DNA of 64,000 nt from positions 124,001-188,000 of the forward strand of contig NZ_LWHJ01000027.1 in assembly GCF_001652725.1 (NCBI RefSeq), written 5' to 3'. Positions 25,202 through 32,887 of this stretch are shown in pieces. The stretch's first letter is position 1, and each line of letters starts with the position of its first letter. The notes below the pieces were generated by a model that ran no database searches, was not told where the DNA came from, and was given only the letters and a program-made list of their open reading frames with translations. A program made the position numbers and the translations under genes. The stretch is from Pedobacter psychrophilus (lineage in GTDB: Bacteria; Bacteroidota; Bacteroidia; Sphingobacteriales; Sphingobacteriaceae).

Positions 25202-27538
25202 TTAAAAAGGTAAGCCTATACCAAACTGGATCTGTGAAAGTGAATATCTATCGGGTCCGTTTGTTATTGCATAATTATTTCTAAAAGCTTTTTTCTCACT
25301 TTTATTAAACCAATATTTATAAACATATTGATCTGATCCGCTAAACTGTGGATCTTTAAACTTAAAACCAGCGTCTAATCTAAAAACAAAGAAAGATACA
25401 TCAAACCTTAAACCAAAACCAGCGCCTATAGCGGTTTGATCAAATAGTTTATTTAATTTTATTTGGCCACCAGCTAAACCGTTATCTCTAAGTTGGTAAA
25501 TATTTCCAAAATCTATAAATGTTGCTCCTTTAACTTTAGCACCAATAAAATTATCTAATAGCTTAAAACGATATTCCAAGTTACCCTCAAATTTGATATC
25601 TCCTAATTGATCCAAATTCCTTAAATTTCTTCTTACAGAATCGCTAGCTAAACTTGATCGGTTATAGTTTCCTGGACCTAAAGTTCTAGCTTGCCACGCT
25701 CTAACTCCAGTTGATCCGCCTGCAAAAAATTGCTTTTCGAAGGGTAATGAAAGTACATTTCCATAAGAATAGCCAATACCTGGATTTAACCTTAAAATTA
25801 ATTGTTTCTCTCCTCCTAAAGATTTATAAAACCTAACATCCGGCTCTAATTTTGCAAATTGATAATATGGCACTCCAAAGAGTGTATTTTGCCCATCACT
25901 ATTTGTTTTTTTACTTAATTGACTTACTAAAGCGGCAGAATTTCCCCCAATCTCAGCATTACCTGAAAAGAAAGTAAAATTACTATAAGTTGTTAGTTTA
26001 GAGAGATTTAAAGTGTAACTATATAAACTGCTTGATATAATTTGAGAGCGTAAAGTAAATAAGAAAAAGGCATTTCCTTGATCTATTAAATTCTGCACCA
26101 AAATAGGGTTAATATCAGCTAAAGAATACTGGATATTTATTGGAGTAAAAGAATGTAATTTGTTTTTAGTTTCTACCCAATCATAGGTTAAATTGGCTCC
26201 CAAGCTTCTCCTCAGGTAATTGTCTTGAAGTTTATATATTTGATAGCTTGTCCCAATTCTAGTACGCGGAATACCGTTTTCTCCAAGATCTGGAAAATTA
26301 AATGGAGTAATTAACCTTGGAAAACTTAAACTAACTCCAACTTGATAATCTCTGCTCAATAAGCGATCTGATAAATTTCCAGACAATTTTTTATCAAATT
26401 GTAAACCACCCCTTAATTTAATTTCAAACAACTCGGCACCGCCAAAAATATTTCTATTTTGGTAAGTAACGCCTAAGTTTATTCCTGTAATACTTGAGTT
26501 AAAAGTATATTCCCCTTCAAGACGATTAGATTTTTTCTTTAGTGGAACAATATCAATTAAACCTGCTAAAGTTCTATCCGTACTATCTCCAACTTTTCTA
26601 TAATCAACACTTATACCTCTAAAGGCATTCATGTCAAAAAAACGCTGAGTGGTAAGTTCTGAGTTATCTATATTATACAAATCTCCCTTTTTAAGGAAAA
26701 TGTAAGTTTTCAGTTTTTTAGGTTTAAAAAATTTAGAATAATCAAAAAAGTGATATTGAGAATCTAAGACTACAGAATCTCTGGTCATTCCTTTTGTAAT
26801 AATTCCACTACTTGGTTGTATCCTAATATAAGTGTCTTTTAAGGTATATGTGTAATGTTTTGGCTGATCTGGAGGATTTAAAATGGCAATTTTAACATCA
26901 GCAACACCTTTATTAAAATTGGTGTCAACAGTTGGTCTCATATACTGGCGTACATAATCGTAATAACCGTTTTTCTTCATTAATTGATAAATTTGTTCCC
27001 TTTCATAAGCCAAACTATCTGTATCATAACGTTTTCCAGAATCTATTTTAGTAAAACTTTGTCTGTTGGCGAGGTATAAATTTTTGACAGCACTATCAGG
27101 AATTTCAAAAGAAACATTTCTAAACTTAAACTCAGTACCTAAAATAGCATTATAGATTACAGAGGCTTTTTTATTTTTTATATGAATGCTATCTGTCACT
27201 TTAGCATTTAAATAACCTTTTATAGTTAAGAATTTTTCAATTTGTAATCTTGAGGCCTCAACTAAGGTACTATCTAATATATGCGGGGCTTCACCCAGTT
27301 TTTTGTTTCCTTTTTTATTAAACGTATTATAAAACCATAAGTTAAACCTAGAGTTTGGTCTTACTTCTAATGCAACAAAATCTTTTGCTTGTTCTGCAAA
27401 TTGATTATTTACACCATTAACCTCTAAACGGGTAACTAATGATTGGGTTTTATCTAACCTTTTTGTAGACTTACAGCCTATAGCTATAAAAGTAAAAAGT
27501 AGTATTATTGCAAAAGGATAGGATATATATGCTTTCAA
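25202..27538 (-). CDS. TamA/BamA-family (Omp85) outer-membrane lipoprotein
   Basis: The product has about 778 residues. The start is placed at TTG 27538 because it gives a compact signal KAYISYPFAIILLFTFIAIG followed by Cys, a lipobox; GTG 27565 would add nine residues. The N-terminal third has POTRA-like repeats (FLTIKGYLNAKVTDSIHIKN), and the C-terminal half is an Omp85 16-strand barrel with GGSTGVRAWQARTLGPG and terminal FGIGLPF. Such proteins insert or translocate outer-membrane proteins; the lipidated N-terminus is seen in Bacteroidota TamL. It starts inside the 5' end of the divergent methyltransferase gene. Confidence 0.88.
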   Translation of the reverse strand: MKAYISYPFAIILLFTFIAIGCKSTKRLDKTQSLVTRLEVNGVNNQFAEQAKDFVALEVRPNSRFNLWFYNTFNKKGNKKLGEAPHILDSTLVEASRLQIEKFLTIKGYLNAKVTDSIHIKNKKASVIYNAILGTEFKFRNVSFEIPDSAVKNLYLANRQSFTKIDSGKRYDTDSLAYEREQIYQLMKKNGYYDYVRQYMRPTVDTNFNKGVADVKIAILNPPDQPKHYTYTLKDTYIRIQPSSGIITKGMTRDSVVLDSQYHFFDYSKFFKPKKLKTYIFLKKGDLYNIDNSELTTQRFFDMNAFRGISVDYRKVGDSTDRTLAGLIDIVPLKKKSNRLEGEYTFNSSITGINLGVTYQNRNIFGGAELFEIKLRGGLQFDKKLSGNLSDRLLSRDYQVGVSLSFPRLITPFNFPDLGENGIPRTRIGTSYQIYKLQDNYLRRSLGANLTYDWVETKNKLHSFTPINIQYSLADINPILVQNLIDQGNAFFLFTLRSQIISSSLYSYTLNLSKLTTYSNFTFFSGNAEIGGNSAALVSQLSKKTNSDGQNTLFGVPYYQFAKLEPDVRFYKSLGGEKQLILRLNPGIGYSYGNVLSLPFEKQFFAGGSTGVRAWQARTLGPGNYNRSSLASDSVRRNLRNLDQLGDIKFEGNLEYRFKLLDNFIGAKVKGATFIDFGNIYQLRDNGLAGGQIKLNKLFDQTAIGAGFGLRFDVSFFVFRLDAGFKFKDPQFSGSDQYVYKYWFNKSEKKAFRNNYAITNGPDRYSLSQIQFGIGLPF

Positions 27539-28275
27539 AGTCTCAAATAAGTTTAGTAAAATCACTTCATCAAAAAAAGTTTCGTAAAGAAAACAATCTC
27601 TTTTTTGTTGAAGGAATTAAAGCAGTAACAGAATTCTTAAATTCTAGTTTTGTGTTGTATTCTATTTATATAGTTCCAGAATTTGTCCCAAAATTGCCTA
27701 AATTATCTCATAAACAGAAAGTTTTTGAAGTTAGTATAAATGAATTGCAAAAAATAAGTGTTTTGCAAAATCCTCAAGGTGTTTTAGCCGTTTTTGAAAT
27801 TCCTAAAAGTATAGATTTTGATGTTGAAAAGGTTAACGATTTAGTAATTGTTTTGGATGGAATACAAGACCCCGGAAATATGGGAACTATTATTAGAACT
27901 GCTGATTGGTTTGGATTTAAAAATATAATTTGCTCCATAGATACGGTTGACGTTTACAACCCAAAAGTAGTACAAGCCAGCATGGGTTCTTTGGCAAGGA
28001 TTAGAGTTGTTTATAATGATTTAGGTATTTTATTGAGTAAAAATACTTTACCTGTTTATGGAGCTTTATTAGATGGTGCTAATATTTTTAAAACTAATTT
28101 TTTACAAAAAGGATATTTGATTTTTGGGAATGAGGGAAATGGAATATCAGAAGAACTTAAACCATTTATTAGCAAAGCGATAACGATTCCAGGTGGTGAA
28201 GCAACAGAATCCTTAAATGTGAGTATTTCTGCAGCAATTTGTTGTGCCGAAATACGTAGAAATATGTTTAAATAA
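27529..28275 (+). CDS. SPOUT RNA 2'-O-methyltransferase (TrmH/SpoU family)
   Basis: About 248 residues from ATG 27529 (a TTG 27508 is in frame upstream). An N-terminal L30e-like substrate-binding domain, FFVEGIKAVTEFLNSS, is followed by the knotted SPOUT domain with its three motifs: PGNMGTIIRTADWFG, FGNEGNGIS and SLNVSISAAICCAEIRR. These enzymes put a 2'-O-methyl on a ribose of tRNA or 23S rRNA using AdoMet; TrmH, RlmB and TsnR types cannot be told apart here. The gene is divergent from the TamA-like gene with overlapping 5' ends, so both promoters lie inside the other's coding sequence. Confidence 0.87.
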   Translation: MLSKSQISLVKSLHQKKFRKENNLFFVEGIKAVTEFLNSSFVLYSIYIVPEFVPKLPKLSHKQKVFEVSINELQKISVLQNPQGVLAVFEIPKSIDFDVEKVNDLVIVLDGIQDPGNMGTIIRTADWFGFKNIICSIDTVDVYNPKVVQASMGSLARIRVVYNDLGILLSKNTLPVYGALLDGANIFKTNFLQKGYLIFGNEGNGISEELKPFISKAITIPGGEATESLNVSISAAICCAEIRRNMFK

Positions 28276-28276
28276 G

Positions 28277-28306
28277 TTGCCTTCTATTAAAATTTTACTA
28301 TTTTTG
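28277..28306 (+). promoter_or_regulatory. Promoter of tRNA-Cys: TTG, 19 bp, TATTTTTG
   Basis: TTG at 28277-28279, a spacer of exactly 19 bp and TATTTTTG at 28299-28306 match both parts of the Bacteroidota -33/-7 promoter, 20 bases before the tRNA 5' end. Confidence 0.75.
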
Positions 28307-28325
28307 CAATCCTTAAAAGGAAAAT

Positions 28326-28396
28326 GGTCGAGTGGCCGAGTGGCTAGGCAGAGGTCTGCAAAACCTTCTACAGCGGTTCGAATCCGCTCTCGACCT
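28326..28396 (+). tRNA. tRNA-Cys (anticodon GCA)
   Basis: Acceptor GGTCGAG pairs with CTCGACC and U73 follows, the discriminator typical of Cys. The anticodon loop CTGCAAA gives GCA. The T arm contains GGTTCGAATCC. CCA is not encoded. It is followed 30 bases later by a small basic protein gene. Confidence 0.95.
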
Positions 28397-28426
28397 CGTT
28401 TAAAAATTTAATAAAAATAAAAAGTC

Positions 28427-28597
28427 ATGGCAGTAACTCGTTTAAAAAGAAAAGACAGAAGAAATAAAACAGTTTCTCGCTTGGAAGTACAATTTCTTAA
28501 GAATGCTACAAATGTTGAAAATGGTAGCCGTTCTGTAGAACCTAAAAATAACCAAGTAAGAAAAAACAATGAAGTTTTGGCTTCATTAGGTAAATAA
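28427..28597 (+). CDS. Small basic protein of 56 residues
   Basis: ATG 28427 opens a 57-codon frame that begins AVTRLKRKDRRNKTVSRLEV and ends NNEVLASLGK. It is rich in Lys, Arg and Asn with no hydrophobic segment. Codon use is like that of its neighbours, the frame starts 30 bases after tRNA-Cys and ends just before a strong terminator, so the two are probably cotranscribed. A 56-residue basic protein with such an RRN/KxN-rich sequence resembles small ribosome-associated proteins of Bacteroidota by composition, but I do not recognise a named family and give it no function. Confidence 0.75.
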   Translation: MAVTRLKRKDRRNKTVSRLEVQFLKNATNVENGSRSVEPKNNQVRKNNEVLASLGK

Positions 28598-28615
28598 TTT
28601 TTCTACATCTTATTG

Positions 28616-28650
28616 ATCCTGTTTATCGGCCGGTAAACAGGATTTTTATT
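28616..28650 (+). terminator. Terminator after the tRNA-Cys unit
   Basis: ATCCTGTTTA and TAAACAGGAT form a perfect 10-bp stem, followed by TTTTATTTT. No T-run follows on the minus strand. Confidence 0.85.
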
Positions 28651-28660
28651 TTATAAGTTT

Positions 28661-29587
28661 TTAAGATAAAATCAAGCCTTCCTTTAAAGAATAAGTGCAG
28701 GTTGTCACTTTTTCTATTTTTCCATTGACAATGGTATAATTGGTTAAGATAGCAGCCATTAAAATCATATCTATCCGTAAAGGAATCAATCCATTCATTT
28801 CCACCCGTTCTTGATGAGTACTTTTAATAACTTGTGTTATTAAATTCATAAATTGATTAAAATCAAAATGATAATCACGTTGGGTTGAAGCATTAAAGCT
28901 TTCATTTTTTTTTATAGCCATCATAGTTGCAAAAGAGTCAAAAGAACCAGCGGTGCCAATCAATTCTTTAGGTTGATATTTTTCAATAGCCTTAAATAAA
29001 TCCGGAGTTTTATTTTTAAAATGATTTTCGAGATTGGTTAAGGTTTCTTTAGAAATGGCATTATCGTTTTGATAAAAATCTGCCAGTAATCTGGCTGCAC
29101 CTAACTGATAACTGTTTTTAAAGAAAATTTCTTGATGATTGCAGATAATAAATTCTACACTTCCACCACCAATATCCATAATTAAAGCAGTTTCACTATT
29201 TAAAACGCCTGCTCCTTTTGCTCCATTATAAATATATGTCGCCTCTTTTAAACCATCAATTAAGGTAATTTTGATATTGGCTTTTTGATAAGCCTCATCA
29301 ATAAATTGTTGACCATTATTTGCATCCCTCACAGCAGCTGTTGCTGTTGCAAAAACGTCTTCTATATTAAATTCATCTAATTCTTTTCTAAATAAAATTA
29401 AAGCATCAATTCCTCTTTGGTAAGCAGCTTCTGCAATGTATCCTTTATTTACACCACCTTCGCCCAACTTTACAGGAATTGTATTTTTATGGATGACTTT
29501 TATATTGTTTAAATCATCAACTTCTGCAATCAATAAATGGAAAGTGTTGGTTCCGATGTCTATAACGGCTTTAGTTTTTGAAGGCAT
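28661..29587 (-). CDS. ppx: Ppx/GppA phosphatase family (exopolyphosphatase)
   Basis: The 308-residue protein belongs to the actin/ASKHA fold: DIGTNTFHLLIAEV at the start, the phosphate loop ATAAVRDANNG and DIGGGSVEFIIC. It has the length of the short Bacteroidota Ppx/GppA form without the C-terminal HD domain. Members hydrolyse polyphosphate or (p)ppGpp-related pppGpp; the two activities cannot be separated by eye. It is downstream of the ParDE pair by 37 bases on the same strand. A weak hairpin (AATCTA/TAGATT, then T's) in that gap may separate the transcripts. Confidence 0.86.
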   Translation of the reverse strand: MPSKTKAVIDIGTNTFHLLIAEVDDLNNIKVIHKNTIPVKLGEGGVNKGYIAEAAYQRGIDALILFRKELDEFNIEDVFATATAAVRDANNGQQFIDEAYQKANIKITLIDGLKEATYIYNGAKGAGVLNSETALIMDIGGGSVEFIICNHQEIFFKNSYQLGAARLLADFYQNDNAISKETLTNLENHFKNKTPDLFKAIEKYQPKELIGTAGSFDSFATMMAIKKNESFNASTQRDYHFDFNQFMNLITQVIKSTHQERVEMNGLIPLRIDMILMAAILTNYTIVNGKIEKVTTCTYSLKEGLILS

Positions 29588-29624
29588 AATAAAAAATCTA
29601 GTAAATTTTAGATTGTTGTTTTTT

Positions 29625-29924
29625 CTAATCTTCTAGTCTATTTTCGATGTCCATTTCTTGATGTAAGATTCTAATAATTTCTATTTTACTATCAATTGTA
29701 GAATGTCTATAAAAAATGATGTGAGATTTCACTTTAGAAAATCTGTAGTTTTCTCTAACATATCCATAGTCTTTTCCTGAATTTGGATTTTTAGCTAAAT
29801 ATTCAATTTCTTCAAAAATCAATTTAATATACCTATCAGCTTGTTTAATTGACCATTCTTTTAAAGTGTAAATCCAGATGTTTTCAATATCATTTGAAGC
29901 TTTCCGACTTAACTTATAGGTCAT
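29625..29924 (-). CDS. ParE/RelE-family toxin
   Basis: The 99-residue protein has the ParE-type sequence: KLSRKASNDIENIWIYTLKEW, then IEYLAKNPNSGKDYG and the C-terminal strands SKVKSHIIFYRHST and IEIIRILHQEMDIENRL. ParE toxins poison DNA gyrase, RelE toxins cut mRNA; the lack of clear catalytic His/Arg pairs of RelE favours ParE. It overlaps its antitoxin gene by 11 bases, as usual in these modules, with the antitoxin first. Confidence 0.85.
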   Translation of the reverse strand: MTYKLSRKASNDIENIWIYTLKEWSIKQADRYIKLIFEEIEYLAKNPNSGKDYGYVRENYRFSKVKSHIIFYRHSTIDSKIEIIRILHQEMDIENRLED

Positions 29925-30168
29925 TGCTTAAATGATTTTTATGAAGATTTTTTATGAATTGATTTTTATCAAAATCTTCTATAAAACCAGATTTTTCTCC
30001 GATTTCTAATTCTTTAATCAATTCTGACTTTTTAATTTCTTGAGATTCGAAAACTCTCAAAGCAGTTCTTACAACTTCGCTCGCAGAATTAAAACGTCCT
30101 GTCTCAACTTGTTTCGTGATAAATTTATCAAAATAATCACCTAAAAGTATGGATGTATTCTTAGCCAT
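29914..30168 (-). CDS. ParD-family antitoxin
   Basis: 84 residues from ATG 30168 (an upstream in-frame GTG-type extension is not needed). The N-terminal ribbon-helix-helix AKNTSILLGDYFDKFITKQV and GRFNSASEVVRTALRVFE matches ParD/CopG antitoxins, and the C-terminal tail KNLHKNHLSNDL binds toxin. The antitoxin represses its own operon. A 10-bp inverted repeat 17 bases upstream is a candidate operator. Confidence 0.87.
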   Translation of the reverse strand: MAKNTSILLGDYFDKFITKQVETGRFNSASEVVRTALRVFESQEIKKSELIKELEIGEKSGFIEDFDKNQFIKNLHKNHLSNDL

Positions 30169-30184
30169 TTGTTTAAATTTTAAT

Positions 30185-30209
30185 AAAGATACCAATTCTT
30201 GGTATCTTT
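30185..30209 (-). promoter_or_regulatory. Inverted repeat before parD: operator or terminator
   Basis: AAAGATACCA and TGGTATCTTT form a perfect 10-bp inverted repeat with 5-bp spacer, between the ABC permease stop and parD ATG. TATCTTTA within the right arm (minus strand) resembles a -7 element. It could equally terminate the ABC operon. Confidence 0.5.
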
Positions 30210-30235
30210 TATTAAAAGGTTTTTTAAAATTATTC

Positions 30236-31555
30236 CTACTCTTTATAACTAAACCATTTAGCCAATTCTTTATAGGTTACTTTTTTACCGTACATTAAAA
30301 TTCCAACTCTGTAAATTCTTGAAGCTACCCAGGTAGTAAAAATGAATCCGATAATTAATAGCGCCATTGATAATGCAATCTGCCATCCAGGTACACCAAA
30401 AGGTATACGAATCATCATCGCAATAGGGGAGGTGAAAGGAATAATTGATAACCAAAATGATAATGTGCTATCAGGATTATTGACGATAACATTCATTCCT
30501 AAAATAAAAGTAAAAATCAGCGGAAGCGTTATGGGCAGCATAAATTGCTGGGTTTCTGTCTCATTATCAACTGCCGAACCAACCGCCGCAAATAATGCAC
30601 TGTATAAAAGGTAACCTCCTAAAAAGTAAAAGAAAAATGTGGAGATGATATAAGGAAAGTTTATAGTATCTGCTGCTTTTAATAAATCTTGTATTTTATT
30701 ATTAGAGGATGCAACTTTTGTCATTTCTTGACCTTGTGTACCTTTACTTACTTGTTCAATCTTCGCTTTTCCATCATCATCTTTAGAAAAATAACCTGCC
30801 GCTAAAGTAGACAAACTGGTACTTAAAATAATCCACAATAAAAATTGAGTTAAACCTACTGCACCAATTCCCAAAATTTTACCTAGCATGAGTTGGAAAG
30901 GCTTTACAGAAGAAACAATAACTTCAATAATTCTATTGGTTTTTTCTTCTATTACGCCACGCATTACTTGTGCGCCATAAATAAATAAGGAAAGATAAAT
31001 TAAAAATGCACTTACAAAACCTACAATAAAAGTCGCTCCTATACTTGCATCTTTTTCTCCTTCATCTGTTAGTTGCTTAGCATTTATAGAAACTTTAGCT
31101 TTAGAACTGTTTAAAACCGCAGTATCAATTCCCGCAGCTATCAATTTTTTATTTCGTAAAATGGTTTCCATCTGGGTTTCAATATCATCTACAACGGCAA
31201 ATCCAGGCTTTTTTTCTGAAATTATTTCGGTGTTACCCGTTTTTGAATAATCTGACGGGATATACAACAAATATGCATTTTCATCTTTTCTTATATCCTT
31301 TTTTGCTTTTGCATAATCGCCATCTAAATAGGTGAAATTTAATGTTGATGAATTGATAAGCTGATTTTGAAAAATGCCAGACTGATCCAATACTTTAAAT
31401 TCTTTTTTACTGTCATCTCCTTTTTTTGATAAATAGCCTACTAAAAATATCATGGCTAAAAATAATGATGGCACTAAAAAAGTCATGATTAAAAAAGATT
31501 TTTTTTTAACACGACTCAAATATTCTCTTTGTATAATAAGGAAAACTTTATTCAT
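30236..31555 (-). CDS. ABC-2 type permease (NatB-like)
   Basis: The 439-residue protein has one N-terminal TM helix, a large extracytoplasmic domain of about 150 residues, and five or six C-terminal TM helices, the ABC-2/NatB layout. The block GAQVMRGVIEEKTNRIIEVIVSSVKPFQLMLGK is cut short here but its core EEKTNRIIEVI is the family signature. It starts 7 bases after the ATPase gene, so the two form one exporter. NatAB extrudes sodium in Bacillus; the cargo here is unknown. Confidence 0.88.
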   Translation of the reverse strand: MNKVFLIIQREYLSRVKKKSFLIMTFLVPSLFLAMIFLVGYLSKKGDDSKKEFKVLDQSGIFQNQLINSSTLNFTYLDGDYAKAKKDIRKDENAYLLYIPSDYSKTGNTEIISEKKPGFAVVDDIETQMETILRNKKLIAAGIDTAVLNSSKAKVSINAKQLTDEGEKDASIGATFIVGFVSAFLIYLSLFIYGAQVMRGVIEEKTNRIIEVIVSSVKPFQLMLGKILGIGAVGLTQFLLWIILSTSLSTLAAGYFSKDDDGKAKIEQVSKGTQGQEMTKVASSNNKIQDLLKAADTINFPYIISTFFFYFLGGYLLYSALFAAVGSAVDNETETQQFMLPITLPLIFTFILGMNVIVNNPDSTLSFWLSIIPFTSPIAMMIRIPFGVPGWQIALSMALLIIGFIFTTWVASRIYRVGILMYGKKVTYKELAKWFSYKE

Positions 31556-31562
31556 GGTTTTT

Positions 31563-32465
31563 TTAGTTTAACTGTTTAACTTTTTCAATAAATATATCGT
31601 TGATGGTGGGTATTACTTCCTCTAAATAATTAATTCCTGTTAACGGAATCAATTCAGAAAGTACATCATTAGTGCTAAAACCATCTTTTAATTTAATTTT
31701 TATCTTTTCTCCTTCATCAGATTTTTCTGAGTTTAGCAATTCAAAAGTTTTAAGATTAGCGATGTCAAATGATTTAGTTGTTTCCAAATAAAAAGTATTA
31801 TTGCGATAAGCATTTTTAATTGATTTTACGCTGCCATCCAATATTTTATGAGATTTATTAAGCAAAGCAATGTGGTTACATAATAATTCTACAGATTCCA
31901 TTCTATGCGTAGAAAATATGATTGTAGATCCTTTTTTATTAAGTTCTAGAATCTCATCCTTAATAATTTCTGCATTTACAGGATCAAATCCCGAAAAAGG
32001 TTCATCTAAAATAATCAACTCCGGTTCATGTAAAACGGTGGCCACAAACTGTACTTTTTGCTGCATTCCTTTAGAAAGGTCTTCTACTTTTTTCTTCCAC
32101 CAATCCTGCATTCCCATTTTTTCGAACCAAAATTTTATTCTTTTGGCTGCTTCTGTTCGGCTTAAACCTTTTAATTGGGCTAAATAGAGCATTTGTTCGC
32201 CAATCTCCATTTTTTTGTAAAGTCCACGTTCTTCTGGCAGATAACCTATTTTATTAATGTGATTCTGGTTCAATTTTTCTCCATGAAAAAAAACTTCTCC
32301 TTCATCTGGTCCAGTTATTTGGTTAATGATTCTTATTAAAGAAGTTTTTCCAGCTCCATTTGGTCCCAGTAATCCAAAGATTGTCCCTGTTTCTACCTCT
32401 AAACTTACATCGTCTAAAGCCCGATGTTTGGCATATTCTTTAACTATATGGCTAACTTTTAACAT
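31563..32465 (-). CDS. ABC transporter ATP-binding protein (NatA-like)
   Basis: The 300-residue ATPase has Walker A GPNGAGKTS, Q-loop region near GYLPEERGLYKKM, signature LSKGMQQKVQ, Walker B LIILDEPFSGFDP and the switch His in FSTHRMESVE. A C-terminal extension of about 80 residues is typical for the DUF4162-containing group paired with ABC-2 permeases. The permease gene follows directly. Upstream are 420 bases with no gene but two repeat copies. Confidence 0.92.
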   Translation of the reverse strand: MLKVSHIVKEYAKHRALDDVSLEVETGTIFGLLGPNGAGKTSLIRIINQITGPDEGEVFFHGEKLNQNHINKIGYLPEERGLYKKMEIGEQMLYLAQLKGLSRTEAAKRIKFWFEKMGMQDWWKKKVEDLSKGMQQKVQFVATVLHEPELIILDEPFSGFDPVNAEIIKDEILELNKKGSTIIFSTHRMESVELLCNHIALLNKSHKILDGSVKSIKNAYRNNTFYLETTKSFDIANLKTFELLNSEKSDEGEKIKIKLKDGFSTNDVLSELIPLTGINYLEEVIPTINDIFIEKVKQLN

Positions 32466-32601
32466 AAATATGGTTTTGATTTGTAATTAGATACAATTTG
32501 CGGATAAATATTACAACAATACTTTTTTTTATGTATTAATTGATGTGATTTTTAAATTTTATATCAAATTTATTATGATTGATTTTTGAAATTATTTATT
32601 T

Positions 32602-32682
32602 GGGCGTTTTGACACGCTTTTCGCTATATCTTTTTGTCCGCCAGCCGGAGGACAAAAAGGATGTCGCTTCAATCGTTAACGC
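32602..32682 (+). repeat. Dispersed structured intergenic element, copy C
   Basis: GGGCGTTTTGACACGCTT, core CGCTATATC, hairpin CTTTTTGTCC/GGACAAAAAG around GCCAGCCGGA, then GGATGTCGCTTC and AATCGTTAACGC. The stem has a perfect 10-bp pairing. Confidence 0.85.
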
Positions 32683-32739
32683 ACCTTTTAAAATGGAAAA
32701 TGAAATTCAAGAATTAATTACAGAAAAACCAAAGTTTTT

Positions 32740-32812
32740 AGCCCCGATAGCAGCGGATACAGGCTTGTGATTAATGCCTTGTGTGCGTATGAGTGTATAG
32801 CGGGAACCAGCT
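32740..32812 (-). repeat. Diverged inverted relative of the dispersed element
   Basis: AGCCCCGATAGCAGCGGATAC ends (shown in part) on the left and GAGTGTATAGCGGGAACC on the right. The pieces GATnGnAGCG and TATAGCG correspond to the reverse complements of the AATCG...CGC and GCTATA blocks of copies A-E, so it looks like a distant member in opposite orientation, 57 bp from copy C. Confidence 0.5.
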
Positions 32813-32887
32813 TCGTTAAAACCGATTAACCTTTCTGCTTCAAAAAAACAAAACCTTATATTTTCTTATGCTTATCTTTACCGCCCA

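Larger units (their letters stand above)
32466..32887. other. 422-bp intergenic region between divergent genes with two repeats
   Basis: This stretch lies between the divergent ABC ATPase and DEAD-box genes. It holds repeat copy C (32602-32682) and a diverged inverted relative (32740-32812). Between and beside them I see a short open frame with a coding-like MENEIQELITEKPKF that runs into the second repeat and stops; I do not call it a gene. TATCTTTA about 14 bases before the helicase ATG is a weak -7 candidate. Confidence 0.6.

Noticed and set aside
32579-32770. Open frame of 63 codons running through repeat copies C and the diverged one
   Set aside because: It crosses two non-coding repeats and does not look like a protein family; only the middle MENEIQELITEK part is coding-like, too short to support.
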